Assembly (NCBI RefSeq): GCF_028736925.1
Contig: NZ_JAQZAT010000008.1
Location: 1 to 64,000, forward strand
Length of the DNA stretch: 64,000 nt
Source: Flavivirga sp. 57AJ16
GTDB taxonomy: Bacteria > Bacteroidota > Bacteroidia > Flavobacteriales > Flavobacteriaceae
Direction of reading: 5' to 3'
A program made the position numbers and the translations under genes. Below, piece after piece: positions 19,039 through 28,800 of this stretch (positions are counted from its first letter, which is position 1; every line of letters begins with the position of its first letter). The notes beneath the pieces were generated by a model. The model saw only the letters and a list, made by a program, of their open reading frames with translations. It was not told where the DNA came from and made no database searches.

Positions 19039-21228
19039 TTATTTTTTAATGACACGAACGGTTTCTGTAACCCCATTTTTTTCAATACGAATTAAGTATA
19101 ACCCTTTGTTAAGGCTAGAAAGATCAACCGGTTTTCCAGATTCTATCATTTTTGATGATAGCATGGTTTGTCCGAGTGTATTAAATACAGTAATCTTTGC
19201 ATTTTTTTCTTCAAAATTGAATTGTAGTGAATTTTTAAAAGGGTTTGGATACAACTTGGCTTTACTTATTTGCTTTACTTTTTCATTAATGTCTGTGTTA
19301 TTAGCTAAAATGGTCTTAGCAGATTTTAAGCTGGATGCACTTGTTATTTTTATCCAATTAATATTCCATCCACCAGATGCAGCAAACAGACCAAAAGCAT
19401 ACGTTCCTGCATTTATATTCACGGTGTGAGATCTGGTAGTCCAGTTTTGCCATCCACCAGTATTTGGAATGTTAACTTGTCCGAGAACAGTTGTGCCAGC
19501 ATTTAAATCGGCAGATAAAGTACCGCCGCCAACTTCGCTTGCCACACGGTATTCAATAAGATAATTACCAGAAGTGGGGAAATTAATATTAGCATAAGCC
19601 ATCCAGTCGCCAGTATCTATATACCCTACGTTTTGACCGCCTTCAGAACAGTCTTCTGGTTCAACACCAGACATAGAGGTGTAGTTTTCTGCTTCAATTA
19701 GCTGACTAGGACCACTACTTCCCGTTTTTGAAACTATGATAGAAGTCATTTTATCATTCCAATTACCATCGTTAGTTAAGCAGTCATCATCCGAAGTTTT
19801 TTCTAAACTGTCTCCTCCAAAATTGTCATCCCAATATAAGGTTGCTTTATATCCTGATTCTACACGTAATGATGATACTTGATCGTTAGGGATTCCCAAA
19901 GCGTTTAATTGAGCCATGGTATAGCTTCCTTCATACAATGCTGCTGAGTTTCCTGCAAAAGGGCAATCCAAATATAAAGTCACATGCCCTGTAGGGTTAG
20001 GATTTGAACCTCCTTCTAAACCACCTAGCGTTATTTTTATGTTTTGAGGGTTAGGTGTATGAATTGTAGCAGATTGGTTATACACATCATCATAAGCAAA
20101 TGTATAGGTTTGGCTTTCAAAGCTAATATCTGTCTGATGGAAAAATTTAGAATACCAGTTGTATGGCCAGGTTTGATAGTACTTAGAAGTATCTCCAAAA
20201 TCCTGCAGAACTCCAGAAGGTACATTTAAATCTAAAGCATGTCTTGTAATTGCCGCAACCATCTGAGATTGTACTACTTTATCCCATTGCTCTCCAGATG
20301 CCATAACGCCACTCCCTTCCATAGCTTGAATTGTAGTTGGTTTACCAGGGATTCTTCCAATTTGGCCATCACTATCTCTTGTAAACACGAATTGATTTCC
20401 GCCTTGCACGCTGCCTCTCCATGTTCCTGCATCCGATGTAAATGCGAGCTCTTGATTAGTATATTTAGACCAAATAGCATTAATATATCCATCCATAAAG
20501 TTTTTAGGGAAAGTTTCTACTTTGGTAGGAAAGTGAATACTACCTTCTTCAGTATTTAACAAACTTTTAAACTCATTAGGAGCGGTTGCTTGCCATTGTG
20601 ATATAATATCTTCATGGGCTTTTAGCTCCCCTACTTTTTTATAAAAATTATCTCCCCATATTTCAAGCCCAATAGGGTATTGATATGAATCAACTCTCGA
20701 TGTATTACACCAAAGACCAATATCGTTGAAAGTTAATTCAACCAATTCAAATTTGATGCCTTGGTTAGGGTCTGTTGGGTTTGCCAGATTTGGAGCCGCA
20801 TATCCGCTAGGATCTCCAGAATGTCCAAAAAAGTACAAATACAGTTGACTTTTAAAAGAGATCATTATTCGGCATCCTGCTATTTTAGGGATATTAATTG
20901 TTTTATTAGGAATATCACTTAATCGTCGGAAACAGTTTGCATATTTTCCATTCCCTCCTGGGCCTTGGTTGCCATCAATTATTGGCCCTGATACTGTGTT
21001 ATTTGAAGGGTCCATACGGTTTACTTGACCTGTAACGGCATCCACCCATACGTGTCCATCTGTAATACCTACAATAGCAACAAAGACCTCGTTGTCTGGG
21101 TAAATGGACTTATTGGTAATTTCATAAGGAAGTGTTTGGGCTTGGCTAATTGCTCCAAAAAGGAATAATATCCCAACATATAATAGATGGGTTATTATAT
21201 TTTTTAATTTGTTATATTTTATTTTCAT
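19039..21228 (-). CDS. Secreted GH64 beta-1,3-glucanase with beta/gamma-crystallin, CBM6 and T9SS tail
   Basis: A signal peptide ends near AISQAQ (about residue 30). Residues 32-400 match GH64 thaumatin-like beta-1,3-glucanases: YPDNEVFVAIVG, DGHVWVDAVTGQV, FGHSGDPSGYAAPNLANPTDPNQGIKF split by loops, FVFTRDSDG, and RHALDLNVPSGVLQDF. GH64 enzymes cut beta-1,3-glucans such as laminarin or yeast-wall glucan into oligosaccharides. A beta/gamma-crystallin-like module (about 418-510), a CBM6 (about 515-640, IEAENYTSMSG to WNINWIKI) and a T9SS type A sorting domain (KLYPNPFKNSLQF ... RVIKK) follow. The CBM6 and tail are nearly identical to those of the next gene, 27 bp upstream, so the two probably share a transcript. 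Confidence 0.88.
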   Translation of the reverse strand: MKIKYNKLKNIITHLLYVGILFLFGAISQAQTLPYEITNKSIYPDNEVFVAIVGITDGHVWVDAVTGQVNRMDPSNNTVSGPIIDGNQGPGGNGKYANCFRRLSDIPNKTINIPKIAGCRIMISFKSQLYLYFFGHSGDPSGYAAPNLANPTDPNQGIKFELVELTFNDIGLWCNTSRVDSYQYPIGLEIWGDNFYKKVGELKAHEDIISQWQATAPNEFKSLLNTEEGSIHFPTKVETFPKNFMDGYINAIWSKYTNQELAFTSDAGTWRGSVQGGNQFVFTRDSDGQIGRIPGKPTTIQAMEGSGVMASGEQWDKVVQSQMVAAITRHALDLNVPSGVLQDFGDTSKYYQTWPYNWYSKFFHQTDISFESQTYTFAYDDVYNQSATIHTPNPQNIKITLGGLEGGSNPNPTGHVTLYLDCPFAGNSAALYEGSYTMAQLNALGIPNDQVSSLRVESGYKATLYWDDNFGGDSLEKTSDDDCLTNDGNWNDKMTSIIVSKTGSSGPSQLIEAENYTSMSGVEPEDCSEGGQNVGYIDTGDWMAYANINFPTSGNYLIEYRVASEVGGGTLSADLNAGTTVLGQVNIPNTGGWQNWTTRSHTVNINAGTYAFGLFAASGGWNINWIKITSASSLKSAKTILANNTDINEKVKQISKAKLYPNPFKNSLQFNFEEKNAKITVFNTLGQTMLSSKMIESGKPVDLSSLNKGLYLIRIEKNGVTETVRVIKK

Positions 21229-21255
21229 TCTGTAATATTTAAAGTTTATAATTGA

Positions 21256-23679
21256 TTATTCTTTAATGACACGTACGGTTTCTATAATGCCATCCGTTTC
21301 TATATTAATTAGGTATAATCCTTTGCTAAGGTTAGAAAGGTCAACCGGTTTTCCCGATTCTATCGTTTTTGATGATAGGATGGTTTGCCCGAGCGTATTA
21401 AATACAGTGATTTTTGCATTTTTTTCTTCAAAACTGAATTGTAGTGAGTTTTTAAAAGGATTTGGATACAACTTAGCTTTACTTGTTTGCTTTGCACTTT
21501 CACTAAATTCTATGTTATTAGCTAAAATGGGGTTAGCAGGTTTTATACTGGATACACTTGTTATTTTTATCCAATTAATATTCCATCCGCCAGATGCAGC
21601 AAACAGACCAAAAGCATACGTTCCTGCATTTATATTAACTGTATGAGATACGGTGGTCCAGTTTTGCCATCCACCAGTATTTGGAATGTTAACTTGTCCG
21701 AGAACAGTTGTACCAGCATTTAAATCGGCAGATAAAGTACCGCCGCCAACTTCGCTTGCCACACGGTATTCAATAAGATAATTACCAGAAGCAGGGACAT
21801 TAATATTAGCATAAGCCATCCAGTCACCAGTGTCTATATATCCTACGTTTTGACCGCCTTCAGAACAGTCTTCTGGTTCAACACCAGACATAGAGGTGTA
21901 GTTTTCTGCTTCAATTGTTTGTCCAGATCCAACTTGGTTGGTTTGTGAAATTATAATAGAGGTAACCTCATCATTAAACCCATCGTCAACAAGACAATTG
22001 ACATCACCAGTTTTTATAATTGAAGTTCCTGTAAAGTTATCATCAAAGTATAATGTAGCTTGATATCCAGATTGGATCTTTAGAGAAGAAATATCATCAT
22101 CTTCGGCCCCTAATCCAATTAATTGGCTTCTTGTGTATGAACCCTCTGCTAAACCTACAGCATTCCCACCATATGTGCAATGCTTGTAAATTGTAGCAAC
22201 ATTATTGCTTGAACCTGGGGGTATAGTACCTGAAATTGAAAAAGTACCTAACGAAGCATAATCTGAATATCCGTTTGTAGCAGGATCTCCTGCGCCAGTA
22301 CCATCAATACTAATGTAATATCTACCGGCACCTAAATAAGCTTCAAGGTGTGTATTTAACCCACTACCGTTAAAAGTACCTATTTGATTTCCTGAAGATC
22401 CTTCATATAAGTTTACTTTTATATCTAAATTGCCATGTCTGTTTACCGTATTAATATCTAAAAACAGATTACCTGTACCACAATCAAAAGCAAACATGTC
22501 TTGATCTCCTCTAGTTTCTATGACGCCGTGTTGCTGAGTAATAGTGCCTGAACCATTTATATTTATGTAAGTAGCATTATTAAAAGTATTACCATGATCG
22601 TCATTTCTAAACATAATAAAACCAGACATAACTGATAAATCATTTTGTCCATTGTTAGCATTGTTATATTCACCTTGACTCCATTGGGTTATACTTTTTC
22701 CGTAGCCAACTCCCATAATAGGAGCCCAGTCTCCATGACCACCAAAATACTCTTCACTAGGGTTTGCACGGCCATCATGTCCCAGACCTAATGTATGCCC
22801 TAATTCGTGCGAAGCTGCTTCACCAGAAAATTTAGCGCCCCCTTGAAAAACCCAACATACTTCGTTCTCAATAAAACCAAATGAATTTATATAAGCGACA
22901 CCTCCATAACCAGGGGCAGCTGTATTGGTTGGTGTAAAGACACACCACATTCTCCTGTTAGGCGAATAAGAATCGAAAACCGCTTTATTCGTTGTGATGT
23001 TAATGTTATAAGGGCGAAAGTCCTCAGATACAACTTCCCATGATTCCTCAATTTGGGCATCAGAAAATCCAGAGTGGGCTGCATCTATAGGATTTCCATT
23101 ATTCCATCGGGATCCTGCTGGTAAATAGTGACCATCATAGTCTAGATAAATACAAGCTTCGGCTCCAGGCTTACTCTGAAGATCGTTTGCTGCTGCTATC
23201 TTGTTATCAATCGATGTTTGCGATGCTTTCTCTCCCTTGTCAACAACAACTTGCGGAAGTGAAACGCATATTACTTTATTAATATCCTTCTCGGTAATAA
23301 ATACCTGACCAGATTTTGAGTAATATTCGTAAGCCTCATTCGTTTCTCTAAGTATAATGTTTCCACTAACGTCTCCATCATGCATTTTTATAAAGAATGT
23401 ACTATTTGGCATATTGCTAATAGACCCTACAATATTAAAGCCATTTTTTGTAACCTCTTTAAACTGAATATCCAGTTCGATATTTTTAGACTGTGAAATT
23501 TTTGATTTTAATACTAACTTTTCTCCTTTTTTTAAAGCTGTAGCTTTAATTTTTTGAGTAATACTTTCTTCAAAAGAGCTTATTGTTCCTAGAAGAATTG
23601 GATCTTTTTTGCTTTGAGCCTGTGCAAGGCTTAAGAAGCCAAATGTTATGGCTATTAATGATAATTTGAAAAAATTCAT
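21256..23679 (-). CDS. Secreted zinc metalloprotease with beta/gamma-crystallin, CBM6 and T9SS tail
   Basis: This 807-residue protein has a signal peptide to about residue 22, a propeptide-like region, and a metzincin-type catalytic domain with the zinc site HELGHTLGLGH (His291, His295, His301) and a downstream Met-turn candidate in IMGVGY (Met322). A pre-peptidase C-terminal-like beta domain (about 365-480), a crystallin-like module (about 490-580), a CBM6 (about 590-715) and a T9SS type A tail follow. A protease carrying a glucan-binding CBM6 is unusual; it would be targeted to a polysaccharide-protein wall. It stands directly upstream of the GH64 gene on the same strand. Confidence 0.87.
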   Translation of the reverse strand: MNFFKLSLIAITFGFLSLAQAQSKKDPILLGTISSFEESITQKIKATALKKGEKLVLKSKISQSKNIELDIQFKEVTKNGFNIVGSISNMPNSTFFIKMHDGDVSGNIILRETNEAYEYYSKSGQVFITEKDINKVICVSLPQVVVDKGEKASQTSIDNKIAAANDLQSKPGAEACIYLDYDGHYLPAGSRWNNGNPIDAAHSGFSDAQIEESWEVVSEDFRPYNINITTNKAVFDSYSPNRRMWCVFTPTNTAAPGYGGVAYINSFGFIENEVCWVFQGGAKFSGEAASHELGHTLGLGHDGRANPSEEYFGGHGDWAPIMGVGYGKSITQWSQGEYNNANNGQNDLSVMSGFIMFRNDDHGNTFNNATYININGSGTITQQHGVIETRGDQDMFAFDCGTGNLFLDINTVNRHGNLDIKVNLYEGSSGNQIGTFNGSGLNTHLEAYLGAGRYYISIDGTGAGDPATNGYSDYASLGTFSISGTIPPGSSNNVATIYKHCTYGGNAVGLAEGSYTRSQLIGLGAEDDDISSLKIQSGYQATLYFDDNFTGTSIIKTGDVNCLVDDGFNDEVTSIIISQTNQVGSGQTIEAENYTSMSGVEPEDCSEGGQNVGYIDTGDWMAYANINVPASGNYLIEYRVASEVGGGTLSADLNAGTTVLGQVNIPNTGGWQNWTTVSHTVNINAGTYAFGLFAASGGWNINWIKITSVSSIKPANPILANNIEFSESAKQTSKAKLYPNPFKNSLQFSFEEKNAKITVFNTLGQTILSSKTIESGKPVDLSNLSKGLYLINIETDGIIETVRVIKE

Positions 23680-23729
23680 GAGTTATGGTTTTTGTTATTT
23701 AAATATTTAATGATGTGATAAAAAGAACG

Positions 23730-23871
23730 TGTCTAAAAAGTATACGAATTGTTATTTTGAGCATTACGAAAGAAGTAAGTGTAGCTTAGCGAAAAATCCC
23801 AACACACTCATAATTGGGTGTTTCATTTTAGCTAGATGCTTCATTTTATTCTGAATGCTGCTTTTTAGACA
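23730..23871 (+). repeat. 142-bp MITE-like element, copy A (inverted partner of 25386-25552)
   Basis: Perfect 11-bp terminal inverted repeats TGTCTAAAAAG (23730-23740) and CTTTTTAGACA (23861-23871) enclose non-coding DNA. The reverse complement aligns along nearly its whole length with 25386-25552. The two copies lie in opposite orientation on either side of the GH16 gene. Confidence 0.75.
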
Positions 23872-23886
23872 TCTTCTTTTGCTATT

Positions 23887-25335
23887 TTACTTTTTTATAA
23901 ATTTGATGACTTTAGAAGACATGTCGTTTTTCATCTTTATAAAATATGCGCCCGATTTTAGTGCACTAATGTCGATTCTAGTATCACTATCGGATGCATC
24001 TATCTTAATTGTTTTAACTAATTGACCGTAAAGATTAACAATTGATATATTCGATCCTTTGTTAGCTCCCCTAAGGTTCAATTCGTTGGTGGCAGGAATT
24101 GGAAACAATTGTACTTTTTGTTCAAAAGAGCTTTTAATTAATTTTTTAGAAGCGAGTTGTGTTGTTCTTGTTGCAGAATTTAGACTTGTAATTTTTATCC
24201 AATTTATATTCCAGCCTCCAGCTACTGCATACATACCAAAATCATGTGTTCCAGCATTTATATTAACTGTATGGGATACCGTAGTCCAGTTTTGCCATCC
24301 ACCAGTATTTGGAATGTTAACTTGTCCGAGAACAGTTGCTCCTGCATTTAAATCGGCAGATAAAGTACCGCCACCAACTGCACTTGCCACGCGGTATTCA
24401 ATAAGATAATTACCAGAAGTAGGGAAATTAATATTAGTATAAGCCATCCAATCGCCAGTGTCTATATACCCTACGTTTTGCCCGCCTTCAGAACAGTTTT
24501 CTTTTTCAACACCAGACATAGATGCGTAGTTTTCTGCTTCAATTAATTGATCTTGATTAGGTGTTCCGTTATCATCATCTCTGTATACACGTACATAATC
24601 TACAGACATGCGTGCTGGTAGTCTACTCTCATCAACCGTAAACCCTGGCCAGTTACCACCAACAGCTAAATTTAGTAGTAAAAAGTATTCATTATGAAAC
24701 TCGCTTGTTCCATTAACGCCATTACTTATATTAACTTCATGGAATTGATTCCCATCTACAAACCATTTAATAGTATTTTCGTCCCATTCTATGGTATACA
24801 AATGGTAATTATTAACATTAACAGCGGTATGCCCTCCATAATTTGCATGATCACCATTATGATCTTCCCAATGTATGGTACCATGAACATCTGGCGAGGT
24901 ATTAACGTGTTCCAGAATATCTATTTCTCCACATGCAGGCCATCCTACAGAAGAAATATTATTTCCTAACATCCAGAAAGCAGGCCATAACCCTTGACCA
25001 GTAGGCAAAGCGATTCTTGCTTCTATCTTACCATATTTAAATGATTTTCTGCCTTGAGTTTTCATTCTTGCAGAAGTGTAATGAGCGGTTCCGAAATCTT
25101 GTCTTCTAGCTGTAATAATTAACTGGCCATTTTCGACTGTGGCGTTCTCACTACGATAATATTGTAGTTCATTGTTGCCCCATCCCGAAGAACCTCTTCC
25201 GGTTTCAAAAACCCAGTCTGGACTTATTCCGTTGGTAAACTCATCTTGCCAGACCAGTTGCCAGTTTTGAGCCTCCACTGCGGAAGCTGCAATCATAAAA
25301 AAAATTAAAAAAAATAAAGTGTTGATTGTTCTCAT
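23887..25335 (-). CDS. Secreted GH16 beta-glucanase (laminarinase-like) with CBM6 and T9SS tail
   Basis: This 482-residue protein has a signal peptide ending at VEAQ. Residues 25-255 form a GH16 domain with the catalytic motif GEIDILE (Glu137, Asp139, Glu142) and Trp-rich walls (LWPAFWMLG, GWPACGEIDILEHVN, IKWFVDGNQFHEV, NLAVGGNWPG), typical of beta-1,3-glucanases. A CBM6 (about 265-390) almost identical to those in the two neighbouring genes and a T9SS type A tail complete it. It probably endo-hydrolyses laminarin-type beta-1,3-glucan outside the cell. It is set apart from its neighbours by the inverted repeats on both sides, so it may have its own promoter. Confidence 0.92.
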   Translation of the reverse strand: MRTINTLFFLIFFMIAASAVEAQNWQLVWQDEFTNGISPDWVFETGRGSSGWGNNELQYYRSENATVENGQLIITARRQDFGTAHYTSARMKTQGRKSFKYGKIEARIALPTGQGLWPAFWMLGNNISSVGWPACGEIDILEHVNTSPDVHGTIHWEDHNGDHANYGGHTAVNVNNYHLYTIEWDENTIKWFVDGNQFHEVNISNGVNGTSEFHNEYFLLLNLAVGGNWPGFTVDESRLPARMSVDYVRVYRDDDNGTPNQDQLIEAENYASMSGVEKENCSEGGQNVGYIDTGDWMAYTNINFPTSGNYLIEYRVASAVGGGTLSADLNAGATVLGQVNIPNTGGWQNWTTVSHTVNINAGTHDFGMYAVAGGWNINWIKITSLNSATRTTQLASKKLIKSSFEQKVQLFPIPATNELNLRGANKGSNISIVNLYGQLVKTIKIDASDSDTRIDISALKSGAYFIKMKNDMSSKVIKFIKK

Positions 25336-25385
25336 TTTAAAAGTATTTATAAGTTAATATTTGGGTTTGTGTTAGATGAAGGGTA

Positions 25386-25552
25386 CTAAAAAGTGTCATT
25401 CAGAATAAAATGAAGCATCTCGTTAAAATTAAATACTCAATTATGAGTGTGAGTGTATTGAGGTTTTTAGGTGAGTTATGCTTGTTACTTTCTTTACAAA
25501 AAATATTTTGCAGTTAAGTAATGCTCAAAATAACTGTTTGTAGACTTTTTAG
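25386..25552 (-). repeat. 167-bp MITE-like element, copy B (inverted relative to copy A)
   Basis: Ends CTAAAAAG (25386-25393) and CTTTTTAG (25545-25552) are inverted repeats. The interior shares long blocks with the reverse complement of 23730-23871 (for example CAGAATAAAATGAAGCATCT and ATGCTCAAAATAAC) but contains an extra segment near 25485-25515. It lies just upstream of the GH16 gene. The remaining bases to 25690 carry only a short GAGCCTAT/ATAGGCTC inverted repeat. Confidence 0.7.
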
Positions 25553-25695
25553 ATAGCCTCTATCAACGTTATTGTATTAAGAGAGAAACTTGTAATTGTT
25601 AGTTTGAGCCTATCGAAGATTATTTAAATATTTGTACGTAATTGAATTTCTATAGGCTCGGAGTGATATTTTAAAACCTTAATTTAAAGGCATAG

Positions 25696-25815
25696 TTAGG
25701 GGTGTTGTTTTATTATTTTTCCAGAATAACTTTTATTGGCGACTTTGATTTTATAGATGTATAATCCTGATGCTAATGATTCAATATTTATTTTAATTCT
25801 CTTTTTAAGGTTTAA
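25696..25815 (-). pseudogene. Orphan T9SS C-terminal sorting-domain relic
   Basis: The minus frame from 25815 to the TAA at 25696-25698 encodes 39 residues including ESLASGLYIYKIKVANKS and GKIIKQHP. This matches the end of a T9SS type A sorting domain (the SGLYIYKI signature). There is no start codon or upstream protein; a TGA and the hairpin at 25811-25857 precede it. The chitinase upstream already ends in its own complete tail, so this is the remains of another secreted protein or of a duplicated tail. Confidence 0.65.
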
Positions 25816-25857
25816 TCATTCGGTGATATTTTTTTAATATATCACCGAATGATTAAA
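25811..25857. terminator. 19-bp perfect hairpin downstream of the chitinase gene
   Basis: TTTAATCATTCGGTGATAT (25811-25829) pairs perfectly with 25839-25857 around a 9-base loop. It begins 10 bp after the chitinase stop codon. No clear T-run follows on the minus strand, so it may protect the mRNA 3' end or be an inserted palindrome as well as a terminator. Confidence 0.55.
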
Positions 25858-25866
25858 AATAAGGGT

Positions 25867-28800
25867 CTAGTGTTTTATCATAACCTTACCATGAACTTGT
25901 TCGTTTGGTAAAGAGATAATATAAAAGTATAAACCTTCTTGAAGTCTACTTACATCAAAGGATTTAAGATTATTTCCTTGTTGTTTAAGTGTACTTTTAG
26001 TCTCTAACATCTTAATTCCGCTAGTATTGAATATTTGCAAATTAAAATCTGTATTAGCTTTAGATGCTTTTACAGTCATATTCATAGTACCTCCAATAAC
26101 AGGGTTGGGACGTACATCTACATTATTAATTGTTAAATTACTAACAGGGCTAAGACGCAGATCTGCATTTAAACCACTCAAAGCATCTAAATATGTTCTG
26201 TGAGGATTAGAGAATCCAAAACCACCTGCTTTATCCCAATTAATAGACCAGGTCATTAACCCTCTAAAGTTACTATATCCAGATGGGTTTCTTAATGTAT
26301 AGCGTCCTCCAAAAGATTGCCCTTTTATAATATAATCTAAGGCTTTATGTACTTCTGCGGGTGCTGTATATCCACTTCCTGATGCAGAACTAGTTGCAGG
26401 TAAACCAATAGCCACCTGATCTGGTCTTAGAGCAGGAAATTGTTGTCCTCCTGCTACTGGGAATCCTTGTAATAATAAATCTGCCATGGCTACATGGAAA
26501 TCTGCATTAGCCGAACTGTAGCATAACCCATCTAATCCAAGCATACATCCTGTGTTATAATGTTGTACATGAATATAATTCATGTTGTCACGTAAGGCAT
26601 GAATTATAGGAAGATAAGCTCCTGTTACACCACCGTAAGAACTGAAACCTCCTTGAACAAATAAAGTCTCTGGAGCCATCGATAATATAAAATCTGAATT
26701 AAATTGTGATATAATTGTTCTAAAGGCACTAATAAGGTTAACAACTTTTGGAGATGTAGGGTTTTTAAAATCGGTATCTCCTGCTACAAGAGAAATAGAT
26801 TGTCCTTCAAAATCGATATCCATTCCATCAAAACCATATTCATTAATAATATTAATCATGGAACTGCTAAAAGCTTGTGCATCTGCAGCGGTATTAACAC
26901 CAACAACTCCAGTTTCGCCTCCCATTGAGATTAATACTTTTTTACCTTTACTTTGTAATACCGCAACATCATTTTTAAATGCTTGCACACTGGGATAAAT
27001 AGCAGGGTCTGGTGTGAATGTCATGGTAGATCCTATTGGTGTTGTAGGCACAGCAAAAGCAATATTGATAACATCCCATTTATCTGAAATTTCACTAAGC
27101 TTCATCGGGCCTGCCTCATTAATAAAATTATGCCAGTATCCTACTAATATTCGCTTAGGTAGGTCTCCTCCTGGAGGGTTTATTGATCCTACAGTTATTG
27201 TAACTGGTGTTGCATCTGCTGTTGTATTTGTATTATTGGTTGCTTGTGCTGTAAGTGTATGACTTCCAGATGTTGCAATCCAATTTGCATTATAAGGTGC
27301 AGAAAAGTCTTCTCCTATTATACTTCCATCTACGTAGAATACTACTTTAGTAACAGAACCAGCTGTATCATTTGCATTTGCTGCTATATTTACAGATTCT
27401 CCTACAGTAAAATTAGCTCCAATAGTTGGTTGCGTTATAGAAACAGTAAATGTACCATCGCCACCTGTACAATCTCCAATTTCTTTCCATGCATTTGGCC
27501 AAGCCCAGCCATCTGGATCACCAGGGGCATAAGGACCTCCTATAGTACACCATCCACCAACAATACATTCATATTTTTTATCAAAGTTCTGTACCACATC
27601 TCCTGTATTGTAGGCAGAACCATCTACATATTGAGCGGCGTCACAATTACTTTCTGTATTTACAGTAATATTTACAGCAGTAGAAGTACTGGTAGCTGCA
27701 TCATTATCGGTTGCTATTGCTGTAATACTATGATTTCCTAGAATTGCAGTCCAATTTGCAGTATAAGGTGGCGATGTGTCTTCGCTTATCATAGTATTGC
27801 CTAGGTAAAATGAGACCTTGCTTATACTACCATCGTTATCACTTGCATTAGCAGCTATGCTCACACTTTGTCCAACAGTATATGTAGATCCCGCAGATGG
27901 GTTCGTAATGCTTACCGTTGGGAGCTCATTTCCTGTTTCTCCTGTTACTGTTATTGCAATTGAAGATGATGTCGTTACAGCACCTTCATTATCAGTCGCT
28001 TTTGCAGTAAGTGTATGGTTTCCTGTGGTAGCGGTCCAATTAGCAGTATATGGCGACGATGTATCTTCGCTTACCATAGTATTGTCTAAATAAAAGGCTA
28101 CTTTGGTAAGACTCCCATCACTATCTGATGCGTTTGCATTAATAGTTACACTGCTTCCTGTAGTAAAAGATGCTCCAGATGCAGGAGAAGTAATGACCAC
28201 CGTTGGAGGCATATTATTTTCTCCACACGGGTCGCCTGCTACCTGATTAATTGCTGTTAATAAAGATGTAGCTTGATCGTTAGTGTCATTAGACAGTTCC
28301 CACATCATAATACCGCCACCTTTTTCTAAGGCCAGTTCTGTTTTTGCTTTTATGGTAGGTATACCATTATAGTTCATGCCTTGATACGAATCACTATTAG
28401 CGCTTGCTCCCATAGCCAGTAACTCAGCATAACTTTTTACTTGCGATCTGCTATAGAAAGGAACTCCCAATACAGCTTTAGATTTAGGTAAACCACGATT
28501 TAACCAGTAATTTAGTCCACCTTCTGCCTGTGCCATTGTAGAATGATCTGGGCCATCGTATGCCATGATATTTAAGAAATCAATATCATCAAAAACACCA
28601 GCTAATATACCATCGGCGTTCCATCCAGATACTACAACAGCAGCAGTTAATAATTTCCCTCTACTATGCATCGCTTCTCCTAGCTCTTGCATTAATAACT
28701 CATAGTTTTGAGGTTCGCTACCTTCTCTAGGGTATTCCCAATCCATGTCTACACCATCTAGGTTGTATTGATTTACAAAATTTACTAGGTTATTTATAAA

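Noticed and set aside
27014-28093. Plus-strand ORFs opposite the chitinase gene
   Set aside because: They are antisense reflections of the Ser/Thr/Ala-rich Ig-like repeats; the minus frame has clear domains.
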